From NCBI RefSeq assembly GCF_000171235.2, contig NZ_ABEA03000167.1:1-39663 (forward strand): a DNA stretch of 39,663 bases, in the 5' to 3' direction. The notes under the pieces are model-generated. The model was not told where the DNA came from, ran no database searches, and saw only the letters and a list, made by a program, of their open reading frames with translations. Below are positions 22,293 to 30,431 of the stretch, piece by piece; position 1 is the first letter of the stretch, and every line of letters begins with the position of its first letter. This stretch comes from Geminisphaera colitermitum TAV2 (lineage in GTDB: Bacteria; Verrucomicrobiota; Verrucomicrobiia; Opitutales; Opitutaceae). A program made the position numbers and the translations under genes.

Positions 22293-23087
22293 TCAGATTT
22301 CATAACTGAATTGTGATTTCGTCTGGAGCTCGAACTCGGCGAGCAGCTCTTTCTTGAGGTTTTGAAACACCGGGTTTTCCCGGTCACGGGGGCGCGCCAG
22401 GTGGACGGGAGTGATCTTCTTGATGCGACCGGGACGGGCCGACATGAGGACGACGGTGTCGCTCAAATACAGGGCCTCCTCCACGTCGTGCGTGACCATG
22501 ACCATGGTGATTTTTTCCTCGATCCAGATTTTCTCCAGTTCGCGTTGCATGTAGATGCGGGTGAGCGCGTCGAGTGCGCCGAGAGGTTCGTCGAGAAGGA
22601 GGATGCGGGGTTTGTTGACGAGGGCGCGGGCGATGGCGGCGCGCTGCGCCATGCCGCCGGAGAGTTGCGCGGGCCAGGCGCGTTCGAAGCCATGCAGCCC
22701 GACGAGGCGCAGGTATTTTTGGATACGCTCGCGTTGCTCTGCTTTCGGCAGGTCGAGCAGGCCGAAGCCGATGTTTTCCTCGACGGTGAGCCAGGGGAGC
22801 AAGCGGTGATCCTGAAACACCACGCCTTTGTCCGGGCCGGGGCCGTCGATGCGCAGTCCGTCGAAGGTGAGGCTGCCGTGGAACTCGGTTTCGAGCCCGG
22901 CCATGATACGCAGAAGCGTGGTCTTGCCGCAGCCGCTGGTGCCAACGATGGAGACAAACTCGCCGGGCCGGATGTCGAGGTTGACGTTTTCAAGCGCCGT
23001 GACCCGCGCGGTGCCGTGGCGGGCGGCAAATATCTTGGTGAGGTCGCGGGCCTCGACGTCAACGGTGCGGGTGGCTGTGGCAGTCAT
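22293..23087 (-). CDS. Sulfonate/nitrate/taurine-type ABC transporter ATPase (SsuB-like)
   Basis: The 264-residue ATPase has Walker A GTSGCGKTTLLR (49-60), Q-loop VVFQDHRLLPWLTVEENIGF, signature QLSGGMAQRAAIARAL (about 141-156), Walker B RILLLDEPLGALD and switch MVMVTHDVEEALYL. The LLPWLTV and LGALDALTR segments are typical of the SsuB/TauB/NrtD group. It energises the SsuC-like permease encoded two genes upstream. The split-barrel gene lies between them, 39 nt upstream of this start, and a 13-G tract occupies that gap. The protein alone does not reveal the substrate. Confidence 0.94.
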   Translation of the reverse strand: MTATATRTVDVEARDLTKIFAARHGTARVTALENVNLDIRPGEFVSIVGTSGCGKTTLLRIMAGLETEFHGSLTFDGLRIDGPGPDKGVVFQDHRLLPWLTVEENIGFGLLDLPKAEQRERIQKYLRLVGLHGFERAWPAQLSGGMAQRAAIARALVNKPRILLLDEPLGALDALTRIYMQRELEKIWIEEKITMVMVTHDVEEALYLSDTVVLMSARPGRIKKITPVHLARPRDRENPVFQNLKKELLAEFELQTKSQFSYEI

Positions 23088-23126
23088 GATATTCTGAATA
23101 CGAATAGCCGGGGGGGGGGGGGATGG

Positions 23127-23597
23127 TCAGAGCGCGAGTTGCTGGATGGCGGACGGACCGCGTCCCCTGGCGTAGTCGGAAAACCGGACTTCGAGGGCTT
23201 TCACGCGGAAGATCGCGGTGACGTCGAGTTCGCCTTTTTCCACGCGGGCTTTGAAGTGCGGGCTGCGAGCGGAGAGGGCGGCGACGGCTTGCGGGTGTTC
23301 CGTTGTCTGCGGTTCGATTTCCAACGCGTCACCGATGAGCGAGACGCCTTTGTAGGCGGCGATGTCCAGGGCGTCGTGCTGGAAATAAAAGCTGACGCGG
23401 GCGTTTTGCCGGAGGGAACGGACTTTTTCGGAGTCGCGCGGGGTTGAAAAATAGACGTCCACGGAGCCGATTGCGACAGGCGTGAAGCTGCCAATGGGGC
23501 GCAGCGTGGGCGAGCCGTCTTTGCGGATGATGGCAAGAAAGGCCCAGCGGGTGAGGGCTATGTAGTCGTGGATGGTTTGTTTGAGTTCAATGCTCAT
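23127..23597 (-). CDS. Pyridoxamine-5'-phosphate-oxidase-like FMN/split-barrel protein
   Basis: The 156-residue protein has the small split beta-barrel pattern: TRWAFLAIIRKDGSPTLRPI, VDVYFSTPRDSEKVRSLRQN, ARVSFYFQHDALDIAAYKGV, SLIGDALEI, and a C-terminal FRVKALEVRFSDYARGRGPS. These dimeric proteins bind FMN, F420 or haem and act on small electrophiles. The position inside an ABC transporter operon, between the permease and ATPase genes, suggests that it modifies the imported compound or feeds electrons to the downstream reductase. True PdxH activity is unlikely given the short length. The gap to the upstream permease gene is 60 nt and contains a short G tract. Confidence 0.85.
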   Translation of the reverse strand: MSIELKQTIHDYIALTRWAFLAIIRKDGSPTLRPIGSFTPVAIGSVDVYFSTPRDSEKVRSLRQNARVSFYFQHDALDIAAYKGVSLIGDALEIEPQTTEHPQAVAALSARSPHFKARVEKGELDVTAIFRVKALEVRFSDYARGRGPSAIQQLAL

Positions 23598-23657
23598 GGG
23601 AAAAAATTAAGAATTCGGACGGGCGGATGGGTTGGATTGGCGGCGGGGGGGGGATGG

Positions 23658-24551
23658 CTATCCGTCGAAGCCGCGTTTCCAGCGCAGGAGGTGCGCTTCG
23701 ATGCGACGGAGGCCGACATCGATGGCGAAGCCGACAACGCCAATGATGACGATCAGCACGAAGAGTTGGTCGCTGTGGAGGAGTTCCTGGGCGCGCATGA
23801 TGAGGAAGCCCAGGCCGCGCCGCGCCCCAAGCATTTCGGCGACGATAAGCACCGCCCACGAGATGCCCGCGCCAAAGCGCAGTCCGACAAAAATGCCTGG
23901 CAGCGCGGCGGGCAGCACGATGCGACGCAAGAGGCGCAGGCGTCCGTAATCGAAGATGCGTCCGACTTCGATGTATTCGCGGGGTGTGCCGCGGATGCCT
24001 TGCAGGGTGTTCAGGAAGACGGGGAAAAACACGGCCTTGGCGATGAGAACGGTTTTGCCGAGGTCGCCCGCGCCCATCCACAAAACGATGAGCGGAAGCC
24101 ATGCGAGCGTGGGCACCTGGCGGATGCCGTTTAACAGCGGACCGAAGAGGTCTTCCACGGTGCGCGAGAGTCCCGTGGCCATGCCGGTTGCGAGGCCGAT
24201 GAGCGCGCCGACGGAAAATCCTTTAAGGACGGTGATCGCGCTGATTTGGAAGTCACCGAGGAGATTGTCTCTCACCAAGAGTTTGTAGAAGGCTTCGCCG
24301 ACGCTGGCGGGCGTTGGCAAAAAAATGCGCTCAACGAAACCGAATCGCGTGAGGAGTTCCCATACAATCAAGAGCGTGACGGGCAAAAGACTCTGGAGGG
24401 CGAGACGCCGGAGACGTCGCGTGCGGTCGTGAACTATGCGGGGGAGGGGGGGGGGAGGGGCTGCGGCGGACGCGGTGGACACTGTGGACGCGGTGGAGGC
24501 GATGGGCACTGTGGGCGTGGCAGAGGCGGCCGTGACGGTGGCAGTGTTCAT
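23658..24551 (-). CDS. Sulfonate/nitrate/taurine-type ABC transporter permease (SsuC-like)
   Basis: The 297-residue protein has about six membrane helices, the first at LLPVTLLIVWELLTRFGF. The EAA coupling loop reads EVGRIFDYGRLRLLRRIVLP then AALPGIFVGLRFG, typical of the SsuC/TauC/NrtB family, as are IRQVPTLAWLPLIVLWMGAG and FFPVFLNTLQGIRG. The N-terminal ~35 residues are a Thr/Ala/Ser/Pro-rich extension from repetitive DNA (24,470-24,545). The ATG overlaps the stop codon of the upstream binding-protein gene as ATGA (24,548-24,551), so the two are translationally coupled and must work together in the inner membrane. Confidence 0.94.
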   Translation of the reverse strand: MNTATVTAASATPTVPIASTASTVSTASAAAPPPPLPRIVHDRTRRLRRLALQSLLPVTLLIVWELLTRFGFVERIFLPTPASVGEAFYKLLVRDNLLGDFQISAITVLKGFSVGALIGLATGMATGLSRTVEDLFGPLLNGIRQVPTLAWLPLIVLWMGAGDLGKTVLIAKAVFFPVFLNTLQGIRGTPREYIEVGRIFDYGRLRLLRRIVLPAALPGIFVGLRFGAGISWAVLIVAEMLGARRGLGFLIMRAQELLHSDQLFVLIVIIGVVGFAIDVGLRRIEAHLLRWKRGFDG

Positions 24552-25804
24552 GGTGTGGATGTAGTGAGTGATTGGATACCGACTGTCGTGGCGGCGGCGG
24601 ATGGCGGTTGCAGCGGTTTTCCAGTGGTATCCACGAAATACTCACCACCTTCAAAAAACCGGCGGTCAACGAACTCGGAGACCTGCGCGTCGGTGAGCGG
24701 TTTGGCGCCGTAAAAATCGTCGCCGTTTGCGATCGCCCATTTGAGGAAACGCGAGAGCGCGTCAATGGTCTCCTGCGCGTCGGGACGCCCGGGGTCGAGC
24801 GTGAGGGAGGATTCGTCTTTTATGATGTAGAGCGAAACGGATTTTGGCGTGCGATAAACTTTGGCGGCGGCTTCGGCGGTTTCTTCGTAATGGTTGCCGT
24901 CAACAATCCAGCGGCGTGTGCGATCGTAGAGGCGCAGGTAGGCCTGGACGATGTCGGGGTTTTGGTTGGCGAAGCGGCGCAGGGTGATGACGAGGGCGCG
25001 GCCTCCGCCGGTGACATATTGGCCGCCGGGCTTGGCCGCGGCGATTTCGCGCACGCGGTCTTCCTCATAGAGCCGGGCAATATCGGGAATGGCAGCATGG
25101 ACGGAGAGCGCCTCGATCTCCCCGGTCAGAAGAGCGAGAGCGGCGGGATTGCCCGTGATGTTGACATAGCGGACGTCTCCCTTGCGCAGTTCGGTGTCGA
25201 GCTGGATGCCCTCGTCAAGGAGCGCTTCGTAAGTGGCGAAGTAAGGGCAGCCCAGCCGGTGGGCTCCGAGAACCTTGCCCTTCAGGTCGGCGAGCGTGCG
25301 CACGGGGGATTCCTTGCGGACGATGGTGGTGGCGCGGCGCGGATGGCAGTCGCCGCTCGCCCAGACGACAACAAAGTCAAAGCCGTTGGCCTTGTGCTGG
25401 AGGGAGGGATACGCCATGCGTTCGGCGATGTGGAGGTCGCCGCGTTGAAAGAGGGCGGCTTCGGCACTGCCGGCCACACGGCGGTCAACGATTTCGACTT
25501 CGACGTTGAGCGGGGCGAATGCTTCGCGGAGCCAGCCTTTTTCCTTGGCGATGGCAACCCAACTGTTGAGGCCGACTTTGACGACGCGTTTTTTGGAGGG
25601 GATATTCGGAGCGAGTGCAGTGGATTTGGTGATGGCGCCATCTGCGGAGGCAGGGGAGGAGTCAGAGGCGACGCCCGATGAAGCAGCAACGGAATCTGCG
25701 TCACTGGATTTCGAGGCGTCCGACGAAAATGCGCGTAAGAGGAGGAATGCGGCGATAATGCCCGCCAAGGGCAGGAGCACCTTGTATATAAGTGAACGTT
25801 TCAT
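24548..25804 (-). CDS. Periplasmic substrate-binding protein of SsuA/NMT1 type
   Basis: The 418-residue protein has an N-terminal membrane helix (LIYKVLLPLAGIIAAFLLLR), a Ser/Ala/Asp linker and an SsuA/ThiY/NMT1-like fold: VVKVGLNSWVAIAKEKGWLR, FQRGDLHIAERMAYPSLQHK, FDFVVVWASGDCHPRRATTI, VRTLADLKGKVLGAHRLGCP, ALLTGEIEALSVHAAIPDIA. The only two cysteines, 153 and 186, lie in the GDCHPRR and HRLGCPYF segments near the expected ligand cleft and could bind a thiol or metal or form a disulfide. There is no lipobox, so it may stay anchored by its helix or be cleaved. It is the first gene of the nine-gene operon and follows a ~450-nt leader. The ATG at 25,804 is chosen because upstream codons lie in a poly-G region. 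Confidence 0.9.
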   Translation of the reverse strand: MKRSLIYKVLLPLAGIIAAFLLLRAFSSDASKSSDADSVAASSGVASDSSPASADGAITKSTALAPNIPSKKRVVKVGLNSWVAIAKEKGWLREAFAPLNVEVEIVDRRVAGSAEAALFQRGDLHIAERMAYPSLQHKANGFDFVVVWASGDCHPRRATTIVRKESPVRTLADLKGKVLGAHRLGCPYFATYEALLDEGIQLDTELRKGDVRYVNITGNPAALALLTGEIEALSVHAAIPDIARLYEEDRVREIAAAKPGGQYVTGGGRALVITLRRFANQNPDIVQAYLRLYDRTRRWIVDGNHYEETAEAAAKVYRTPKSVSLYIIKDESSLTLDPGRPDAQETIDALSRFLKWAIANGDDFYGAKPLTDAQVSEFVDRRFFEGGEYFVDTTGKPLQPPSAAATTVGIQSLTTSTP

Positions 25805-26441
25805 GTGGCAGGAGCGATATATGGAATCAAAACGAGCCAATCCCGGCCCACCGCGAGGGGGGGGGGGGGAGGGGGGGGGAGGGATGGCATAGCCATCCAG
25901 TTGCATCACAATGCAATGCCATCAATACGCCGGAAACCGGACGCTCTGACACAGATCTTGATACAGGCGGCTACAGGATGATTTTCAGGAGAGTCGTTGT
26001 GGACGCTTGGTTGTGTTTATAAGGTGGAACACTTCTATCCCGTGAATCGTTTTCTTTTCCGAACCGGGCGATTCGCTACTTTCGCCAACGATGTCGTTAT
26101 CCGGCGGGACGGGCGAACCAGTTCGTGGTCAGACGGGATGGTCGTGCATTGGAGGGAGATATTTTACGCGATCCTCCAGATGCCTGGTCGTGCGCTTGAG
26201 CGCTGGGGATTGTCCCCTAACGATGGTTCATATTTGAGTATTTTAGTCTGGATACAAATAATTATTTTATCTCCGCAAAGGGAAGAATGGGATTTAATCG
26301 GGTCAATAAGCCATGCGTCATCCAGTTGGAAGGCAGGGGACGCGGACACGTTACCGGCATTGTGACCTTGATGAAGGTGAACTTGCACTCCGGTTGCAGA
26401 CAGAACGCCATCGCTCCTTGGGAGCGGGGCGCTGCGAAAAA
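25805..26441. other. Long leader of the dehydratase operon
   Basis: No gene is seen. The stretch holds two G tracts of 13 and 9 nt (25,857-25,879) close to the start codon, then ~270 nt without recognisable structure, and the conserved block at 26,164-26,276. From about 26,280 to 26,441 it separates the operon promoter from the end of the isomerase gene, with nothing recognisable. Confidence 0.65.
26164..26276 (-). promoter_or_regulatory. Conserved leader block B (promoter region and three hairpins) upstream of the dehydratase operon
   Basis: Read on the minus strand: GATAAA, TTTGTATC (26,251-26,258), GACTAAAAT (26,240-26,248), then after the same 32-nt distance as in block A hairpin 1 (26,205-26,217, GGGG/CCCC), hairpin 2 (26,192-26,203, GCGC/GCGC) and hairpin 3 (26,176-26,187, CCAG/CTGG) within ACGACCAGGC-TCTGGAGGA. 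Hairpins 1 and 2 differ in sequence from block A but keep pairing. The GACTAAAATACTC stretch resembles an IscR-type (Rrf2) site with one mismatch in the second half-site; this is a hypothesis. Confidence 0.62.
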
Positions 26442-27539
26442 TCAGGGTTGGCAACACCAGAGTTCGAGCGGCGTGGTCGTGGCAGCGTCCGCAGTGGCGG
26501 GTTCGATGGTCACGGGGTCGCCGTTTGCAGCCAGCAGGAAACGCGCGCCGGGTTTTTGGACGATGTCGATGGAGCGGTCGCGTGTGGTGATGCGGCAGGC
26601 GCCCTGACTCACGACGACCAGGCGGCACACGCCTTCGGATTCGAGGACAAAACGTTCGCGCACGCTGAGGCGGCGGACTTCGAAGCAGTTGGTTTTGGCA
26701 AGGGGAATGTGACACTCTTCGCGCACGGCGGGCGTGTCGCGGAGCACGGTGGGTTGCATCTGGCAACGGGCGCGGACGGCGGCAGGCGACATCTCGGTGT
26801 AGTCAAAAATATCGAGGCAAAAATCGAGTCCGCGTCCCATGAAACGCGCATCGGGCGGGACGACGATGCCTTCGCGTTCGAATTCGCAACGCACAACGAG
26901 GTCGGAGGGCTCCATGACTTCGAGCAACAGGAGTCCCGCGCCGAGCGCGTGAACCATGCCACCGGGGACGAGCCACACTTCGCCGGGGCGGGCGGGGAGG
27001 TGCTCAAAACAGGCGTCCATGCGGGCGATGTTTTGGGTTTCGATGATCTCGCGCCATTCGTCGCGCGTGGGCGCGTGCTGGAACCCGAGGCGCAAGTCGG
27101 CGGGGTAGCCGGGGCGGGCGGCGAGAATGACGTAGCACTCGAGTTTGCCGTAGGGCGAGTTGAGGTGTTTTTGCGCGAACTCACGCGTCGGGTGCGCCTG
27201 CGTGTGGAGGCGCATGGAGGAGTCGAGGATTTTTGCCAGAAACCCAAGATTGGGGCCGAGCCGGGCGAGGTGTTTTGCTCCGAGGTAGTAGTCACCGTGG
27301 GCGGCGAAGAGGTCGGTGATGGTGTGGATTTTTCCTGACGAATCCGCAACGCGTCCGATGCCTTCGTGCGGGATGTCGTCCATGCCGCGGTTGATGGCGG
27401 GGGTTGTGGAGGCGAGCCAGTCTTCGGGGCGGTTGGAGTCGGGCTCGCTGGCTCCTTCTGTCCAGCGGGCGAGAGCGGAGCCGCCGCCGTAGTTGCGTCG
27501 GACGCGGTTGGGAAGGAGAGAAAGGATGGGCTGGCGCAT
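26442..27539 (-). CDS. Class I mannose-6-phosphate isomerase-like protein
   Basis: The protein carries the zinc-site pattern of type I phosphomannose isomerases: the LHTQAHPTREFAQKHL segment (Gln and His ligands), GKLECYVILAARPG (Glu ligand) and VPGGMVHALGAGLLLLEVME (last His). A C-terminal cupin half follows, including VRRLSVRERFVLESEGVCRL. The predicted reaction is interconversion of mannose-6-phosphate and fructose-6-phosphate, but some relatives act on other hexose or deoxy-sugar phosphates. I choose the ATG at 27,539 (MRQPILSLLPNRV), giving 365 residues; an ATG at 27,587 would add 16. It is the last gene of the carbohydrate unit, 88 nt after the esterase gene. Confidence 0.85.
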   Translation of the reverse strand: MRQPILSLLPNRVRRNYGGGSALARWTEGASEPDSNRPEDWLASTTPAINRGMDDIPHEGIGRVADSSGKIHTITDLFAAHGDYYLGAKHLARLGPNLGFLAKILDSSMRLHTQAHPTREFAQKHLNSPYGKLECYVILAARPGYPADLRLGFQHAPTRDEWREIIETQNIARMDACFEHLPARPGEVWLVPGGMVHALGAGLLLLEVMEPSDLVVRCEFEREGIVVPPDARFMGRGLDFCLDIFDYTEMSPAAVRARCQMQPTVLRDTPAVREECHIPLAKTNCFEVRRLSVRERFVLESEGVCRLVVVSQGACRITTRDRSIDIVQKPGARFLLAANGDPVTIEPATADAATTTPLELWCCQP

Positions 27540-27627
27540 GGGTCGATGATGATTGTCGCGTTGGAGTGGATCGTATTGCGCGAGCATGGCGGGCTTGGCA
27601 AGCTACACGCCGAGGGGGGGGGGATAT

Positions 27628-29739
27628 CTAGCGGCGTTTTTGAGTTGTGAGCGGGAAGTCGTCGGTGCGGAAGGGGGCGGCGGGCAGGCCGGCGGTATTG
27701 TAGAGGTTGCAGGTGGGGTTGTCTGCCCAAGCGTAACGGACGTATTTGGGTTTCACTACATCATCGGACCAGACGAGAACCGTGTTTCCGTCAACGCGGG
27801 CGCTGGCCCAAACCCAGCGGGCGTCTTCACCGCAAATGGCAAAACCTTCGAGCTGGCTGCCAGCAGGGGCGTTGCGCGGGAGTGGAATTTCGGGTGCGCC
27901 GGCAGTGCTGCGCTGGCGGTAAGTGGTGGGCAGGGGACGAGCAACGAGTCCACCGGCGATGTTGTTAAAATGCAAACGGAGACGCCCAACAGTGGAGGGG
28001 GGGGGAGGGGAGTGGAGGTAGTCGGTTTTAAAATACACGGGACCGCTGGCGACGATGTCGCGGCGTTGATAAATTTCGGCAAGGGCGACGCGGGCAAGGC
28101 GTTCGGCGGCGGGGCGTTTGTCACGATAGTGGATGTCGAGTTCTTCGCCGAGGTCGATGAGCACGGCCTGGCTGGTGTGCGGGAGCGTGCGGGTGGCAAG
28201 GGTTTGCGCTTCGCGGAGTTCGGCGTAGGGGGCGGGAACGGCGGGGTTTTGAGTTTTCGCGCCGTAGTTGGCGAGTTGGCAGATGAGAAATGGAAAATCG
28301 TTCGCGTCCCACTGTCGTCGCCAGTCGTCGATGAGAAGGGGGAGTGCGGTGCGGTATTGCCAGGCCCGGCTGGTGTCGGACTCGCCTTGATACCAGATGA
28401 CGCCGCGCAGGGCGTAAGGGACGAGCGGGGCAATCATGCCGTTGTAAAGGAAGGCGGGGGTTTTGCGGCGTTCGGGAGGTTGCGCCGGGCGTTCGGGGAT
28501 GCTGGCGCGTTGCGCGACGGTGAGGGGCGGGAGTTCGTTTTCGACCAAAGCGCGCCACTGGCCCGCGAGCGGCAGTGGGCCGGCGCGGAAGGGGCCGCCA
28601 GTGAGACCGAGTTTGCCGAAGGGGTTGAAGATGCGAATCGCCAGTGTGGAGTCTCCGGCTTTGACGTGGGCGCTGCCGACAATGACACGAACATAGGGTG
28701 CGACGCCGTGGCGCGGGGTGGAGCGTCCGACTTCTTCGTTGTTCCAATAGATGGTGTAGAATCCTTCAATGTGTCCGAGGTCTACGATGAGGGAGAGTCC
28801 GGCGAGTTTTTGGGGAATGGTGACAGTGCGTGTCAGCCAGAGGACGCCGGCATCTGGCAGGCCGGCGGTGGAGGCGAGGCCGGGGAGGGTGACGGGTTTC
28901 CAGTCGGGGGCGTCGGATGGTGGAAGGATGGCGGGGGCGCGCGTGGGGGGCGGGGCCGGGTCCGCGCGGTGGGTGGTGTCGGCCCATTGTTTGTAGGCGC
29001 GGGCGTAGTCTTGGATGCGTTGGGGGAAGGTCCGGGCTTCCTCGCGTTGGAGGCGGGTTTGCGCGGCGTTGACAGTGTCGCGGTCGAGTCCATCGGCGCT
29101 GGTCCAGGGAGCGATGGGCGTGCCTCCCCAGCTTGCGTGTATCAGGCCAACGGGTACATCGAGTTGCTGCTGGAGTTCGCGGCTGAAGTGGTAGCCGATG
29201 GCGGTAAGGTCGGCGATGGTGTCGGGCGAGGCGATTTGCCAGCGGCCTTCGAGGGTGTCGGAGGGGGCAGGTTCGGCGGCGGTCTTTTTGGGGACGGTGA
29301 AATGGCGGAGTCGGGCGTTGGCGGAGGTGGCGATGGTTTGCGTGGCGTCGGTGGTGCGTTTGAGGGCAAATTCCATGTTGGACTGGCCGGAGGCGAGCCA
29401 GACTTCGCCAATGAGTATGTCGTTGATGACGAGTGGTGCGGCGGAGGCGGAACCGTTAATGGTGAGGGTGTGCGGGCCGGGGGGGGGAGGGGGGGAGTCG
29501 AGGTTGAGGGTGATGCGCCAGTTGCCTGTGGGGTCGGTGGTGGCGCGGGCAATGACGTTGGCAGGGGTGAGTGTGAGGGTGATGGTTTCGCCGGGCGCGG
29601 CTTTGCCCCATATGGGGACACGGGGGGATTTTTGAAGGACGGCGTGTTCCGAGATGAGCGCGGGGAGCGTGATGTCAGCGCGGGTGGCGGATGCGAGCGC
29701 GAGGGAGACAACAAGCGCGGCGGCGAAGCGGGAATGCAT
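27628..29739 (-). CDS. Sialate O-acetylesterase, SGNH family, secreted
   Basis: The 703-residue protein has a signal peptide (MHSRFAAALVVSLALASATR) and the layout of large bacterial sialate O-acetylesterases: an N-terminal beta domain (LPALISEHAVLQKSPRVPIW), SGNH block I LASGQSNMEFALKR (catalytic Ser), block II HASWGGTPIAPWTS, an inserted jelly-roll domain (residues about 290-390, LSLIVDLGHIEGFYTIYWNN), block III VIWYQGESDTSRAW, and the Asp/His block EELDIHYRDKRPAAERLA. A Tyr replaces the usual Pro in DIHPRDK. It removes acetyl esters from sialic acids or plant polysaccharides; in this setting the latter seems likelier. It is 18 nt from the pseudopilin gene upstream. Confidence 0.94.
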   Translation of the reverse strand: MHSRFAAALVVSLALASATRADITLPALISEHAVLQKSPRVPIWGKAAPGETITLTLTPANVIARATTDPTGNWRITLNLDSPPPPPGPHTLTINGSASAAPLVINDILIGEVWLASGQSNMEFALKRTTDATQTIATSANARLRHFTVPKKTAAEPAPSDTLEGRWQIASPDTIADLTAIGYHFSRELQQQLDVPVGLIHASWGGTPIAPWTSADGLDRDTVNAAQTRLQREEARTFPQRIQDYARAYKQWADTTHRADPAPPPTRAPAILPPSDAPDWKPVTLPGLASTAGLPDAGVLWLTRTVTIPQKLAGLSLIVDLGHIEGFYTIYWNNEEVGRSTPRHGVAPYVRVIVGSAHVKAGDSTLAIRIFNPFGKLGLTGGPFRAGPLPLAGQWRALVENELPPLTVAQRASIPERPAQPPERRKTPAFLYNGMIAPLVPYALRGVIWYQGESDTSRAWQYRTALPLLIDDWRRQWDANDFPFLICQLANYGAKTQNPAVPAPYAELREAQTLATRTLPHTSQAVLIDLGEELDIHYRDKRPAAERLARVALAEIYQRRDIVASGPVYFKTDYLHSPPPPSTVGRLRLHFNNIAGGLVARPLPTTYRQRSTAGAPEIPLPRNAPAGSQLEGFAICGEDARWVWASARVDGNTVLVWSDDVVKPKYVRYAWADNPTCNLYNTAGLPAAPFRTDDFPLTTQKRR

Positions 29740-29757
29740 GACGGCAGGCGGGACTTG

Positions 29758-30408
29758 TCATTGCCATTTGGCGCGACGGACGGAGGCGTCGAAGTAGAGG
29801 ATGTTGTAAGCGTCGTCGCCCCAAATGGTGCTGTCGGGCAGGAAGGAAAGGTTGGTGGCATCGTCGCTTTTTTTGATGTCGCGCAAGGCCATGTGTCGCG
29901 AGGGAGCAGGGAGGGTTTCGATGTTCATGGACGGGGTGCCGTCGGAGGAGTTCCCGAAGGGAAATAGTTTGTTGCCGGATTCATCTTTGTATTCGCCGTA
30001 GGCAAGGCGGTAGATGGGAATGTTTTTGCCCAATGGGATTTCGGTGCGGGCAAGGTGGGGAGCCCAGACTTTGTAATGGTAGGCGGAAATGATTTGGTTG
30101 TTGGGGGGGACAGGCGCGCCGTAATTGGGGGCGAGGTGGAACAAGAGGATTCTGGTGTCAACGCGGTAGTCGGCGACTTGCTTGAGGTAGAGGGGGCCGG
30201 GGAGTTTGCCTTTGTTGTCGTTTGCGTAGAGGAGGATGTTTTGTCCGACGCCACGGAGGACGGCGGTGCCTTCGGCGCGGGCTGCGGTTTTGCGGACCTT
30301 GCCAACGGTGGGGATGATGATGGCGGCAAGAATGCCGATGATGGCAATGACGGTCAGTAATTCGATCAGAGTGAAGGCGCGATGGCCTTGAGCTTTGCGG
30401 GGATTCAT
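29758..30408 (-). CDS. Prepilin-type pseudopilin (type II secretion/PulG-like)
   Basis: A short basic leader is followed by the prepilin cleavage and helix motif AFTLIELLTVIAIIGILAAI, with Glu at position +5. Next comes a helical stalk (VRKTAARAEGTAVLRGVGQN) and a C-terminal head with WAPHLARTEIPLGKN and DDAYNILYFDASVRRAKWQ. The length of 216 residues and the tail (NILYFDASVRR) resemble the many DUF1559-like pseudopilins of Verrucomicrobia and Planctomycetes, which are often encoded next to polysaccharide-degrading enzymes and sorted surface proteins. Its function is not known. It is 23 nt from the PEP-CTERM gene upstream and 18 nt from the esterase gene downstream. Confidence 0.9.
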   Translation of the reverse strand: MNPRKAQGHRAFTLIELLTVIAIIGILAAIIIPTVGKVRKTAARAEGTAVLRGVGQNILLYANDNKGKLPGPLYLKQVADYRVDTRILLFHLAPNYGAPVPPNNQIISAYHYKVWAPHLARTEIPLGKNIPIYRLAYGEYKDESGNKLFPFGNSSDGTPSMNIETLPAPSRHMALRDIKKSDDATNLSFLPDSTIWGDDAYNILYFDASVRRAKWQ

Positions 30409-30431
30409 AGGAGGGGGGGGGGAGGGGAGTC

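Noticed and set aside
27553-29967. 804-residue plus-strand frame
   Set aside because: It is the antisense shadow of the sialate O-acetylesterase and pseudopilin genes and has no domain.
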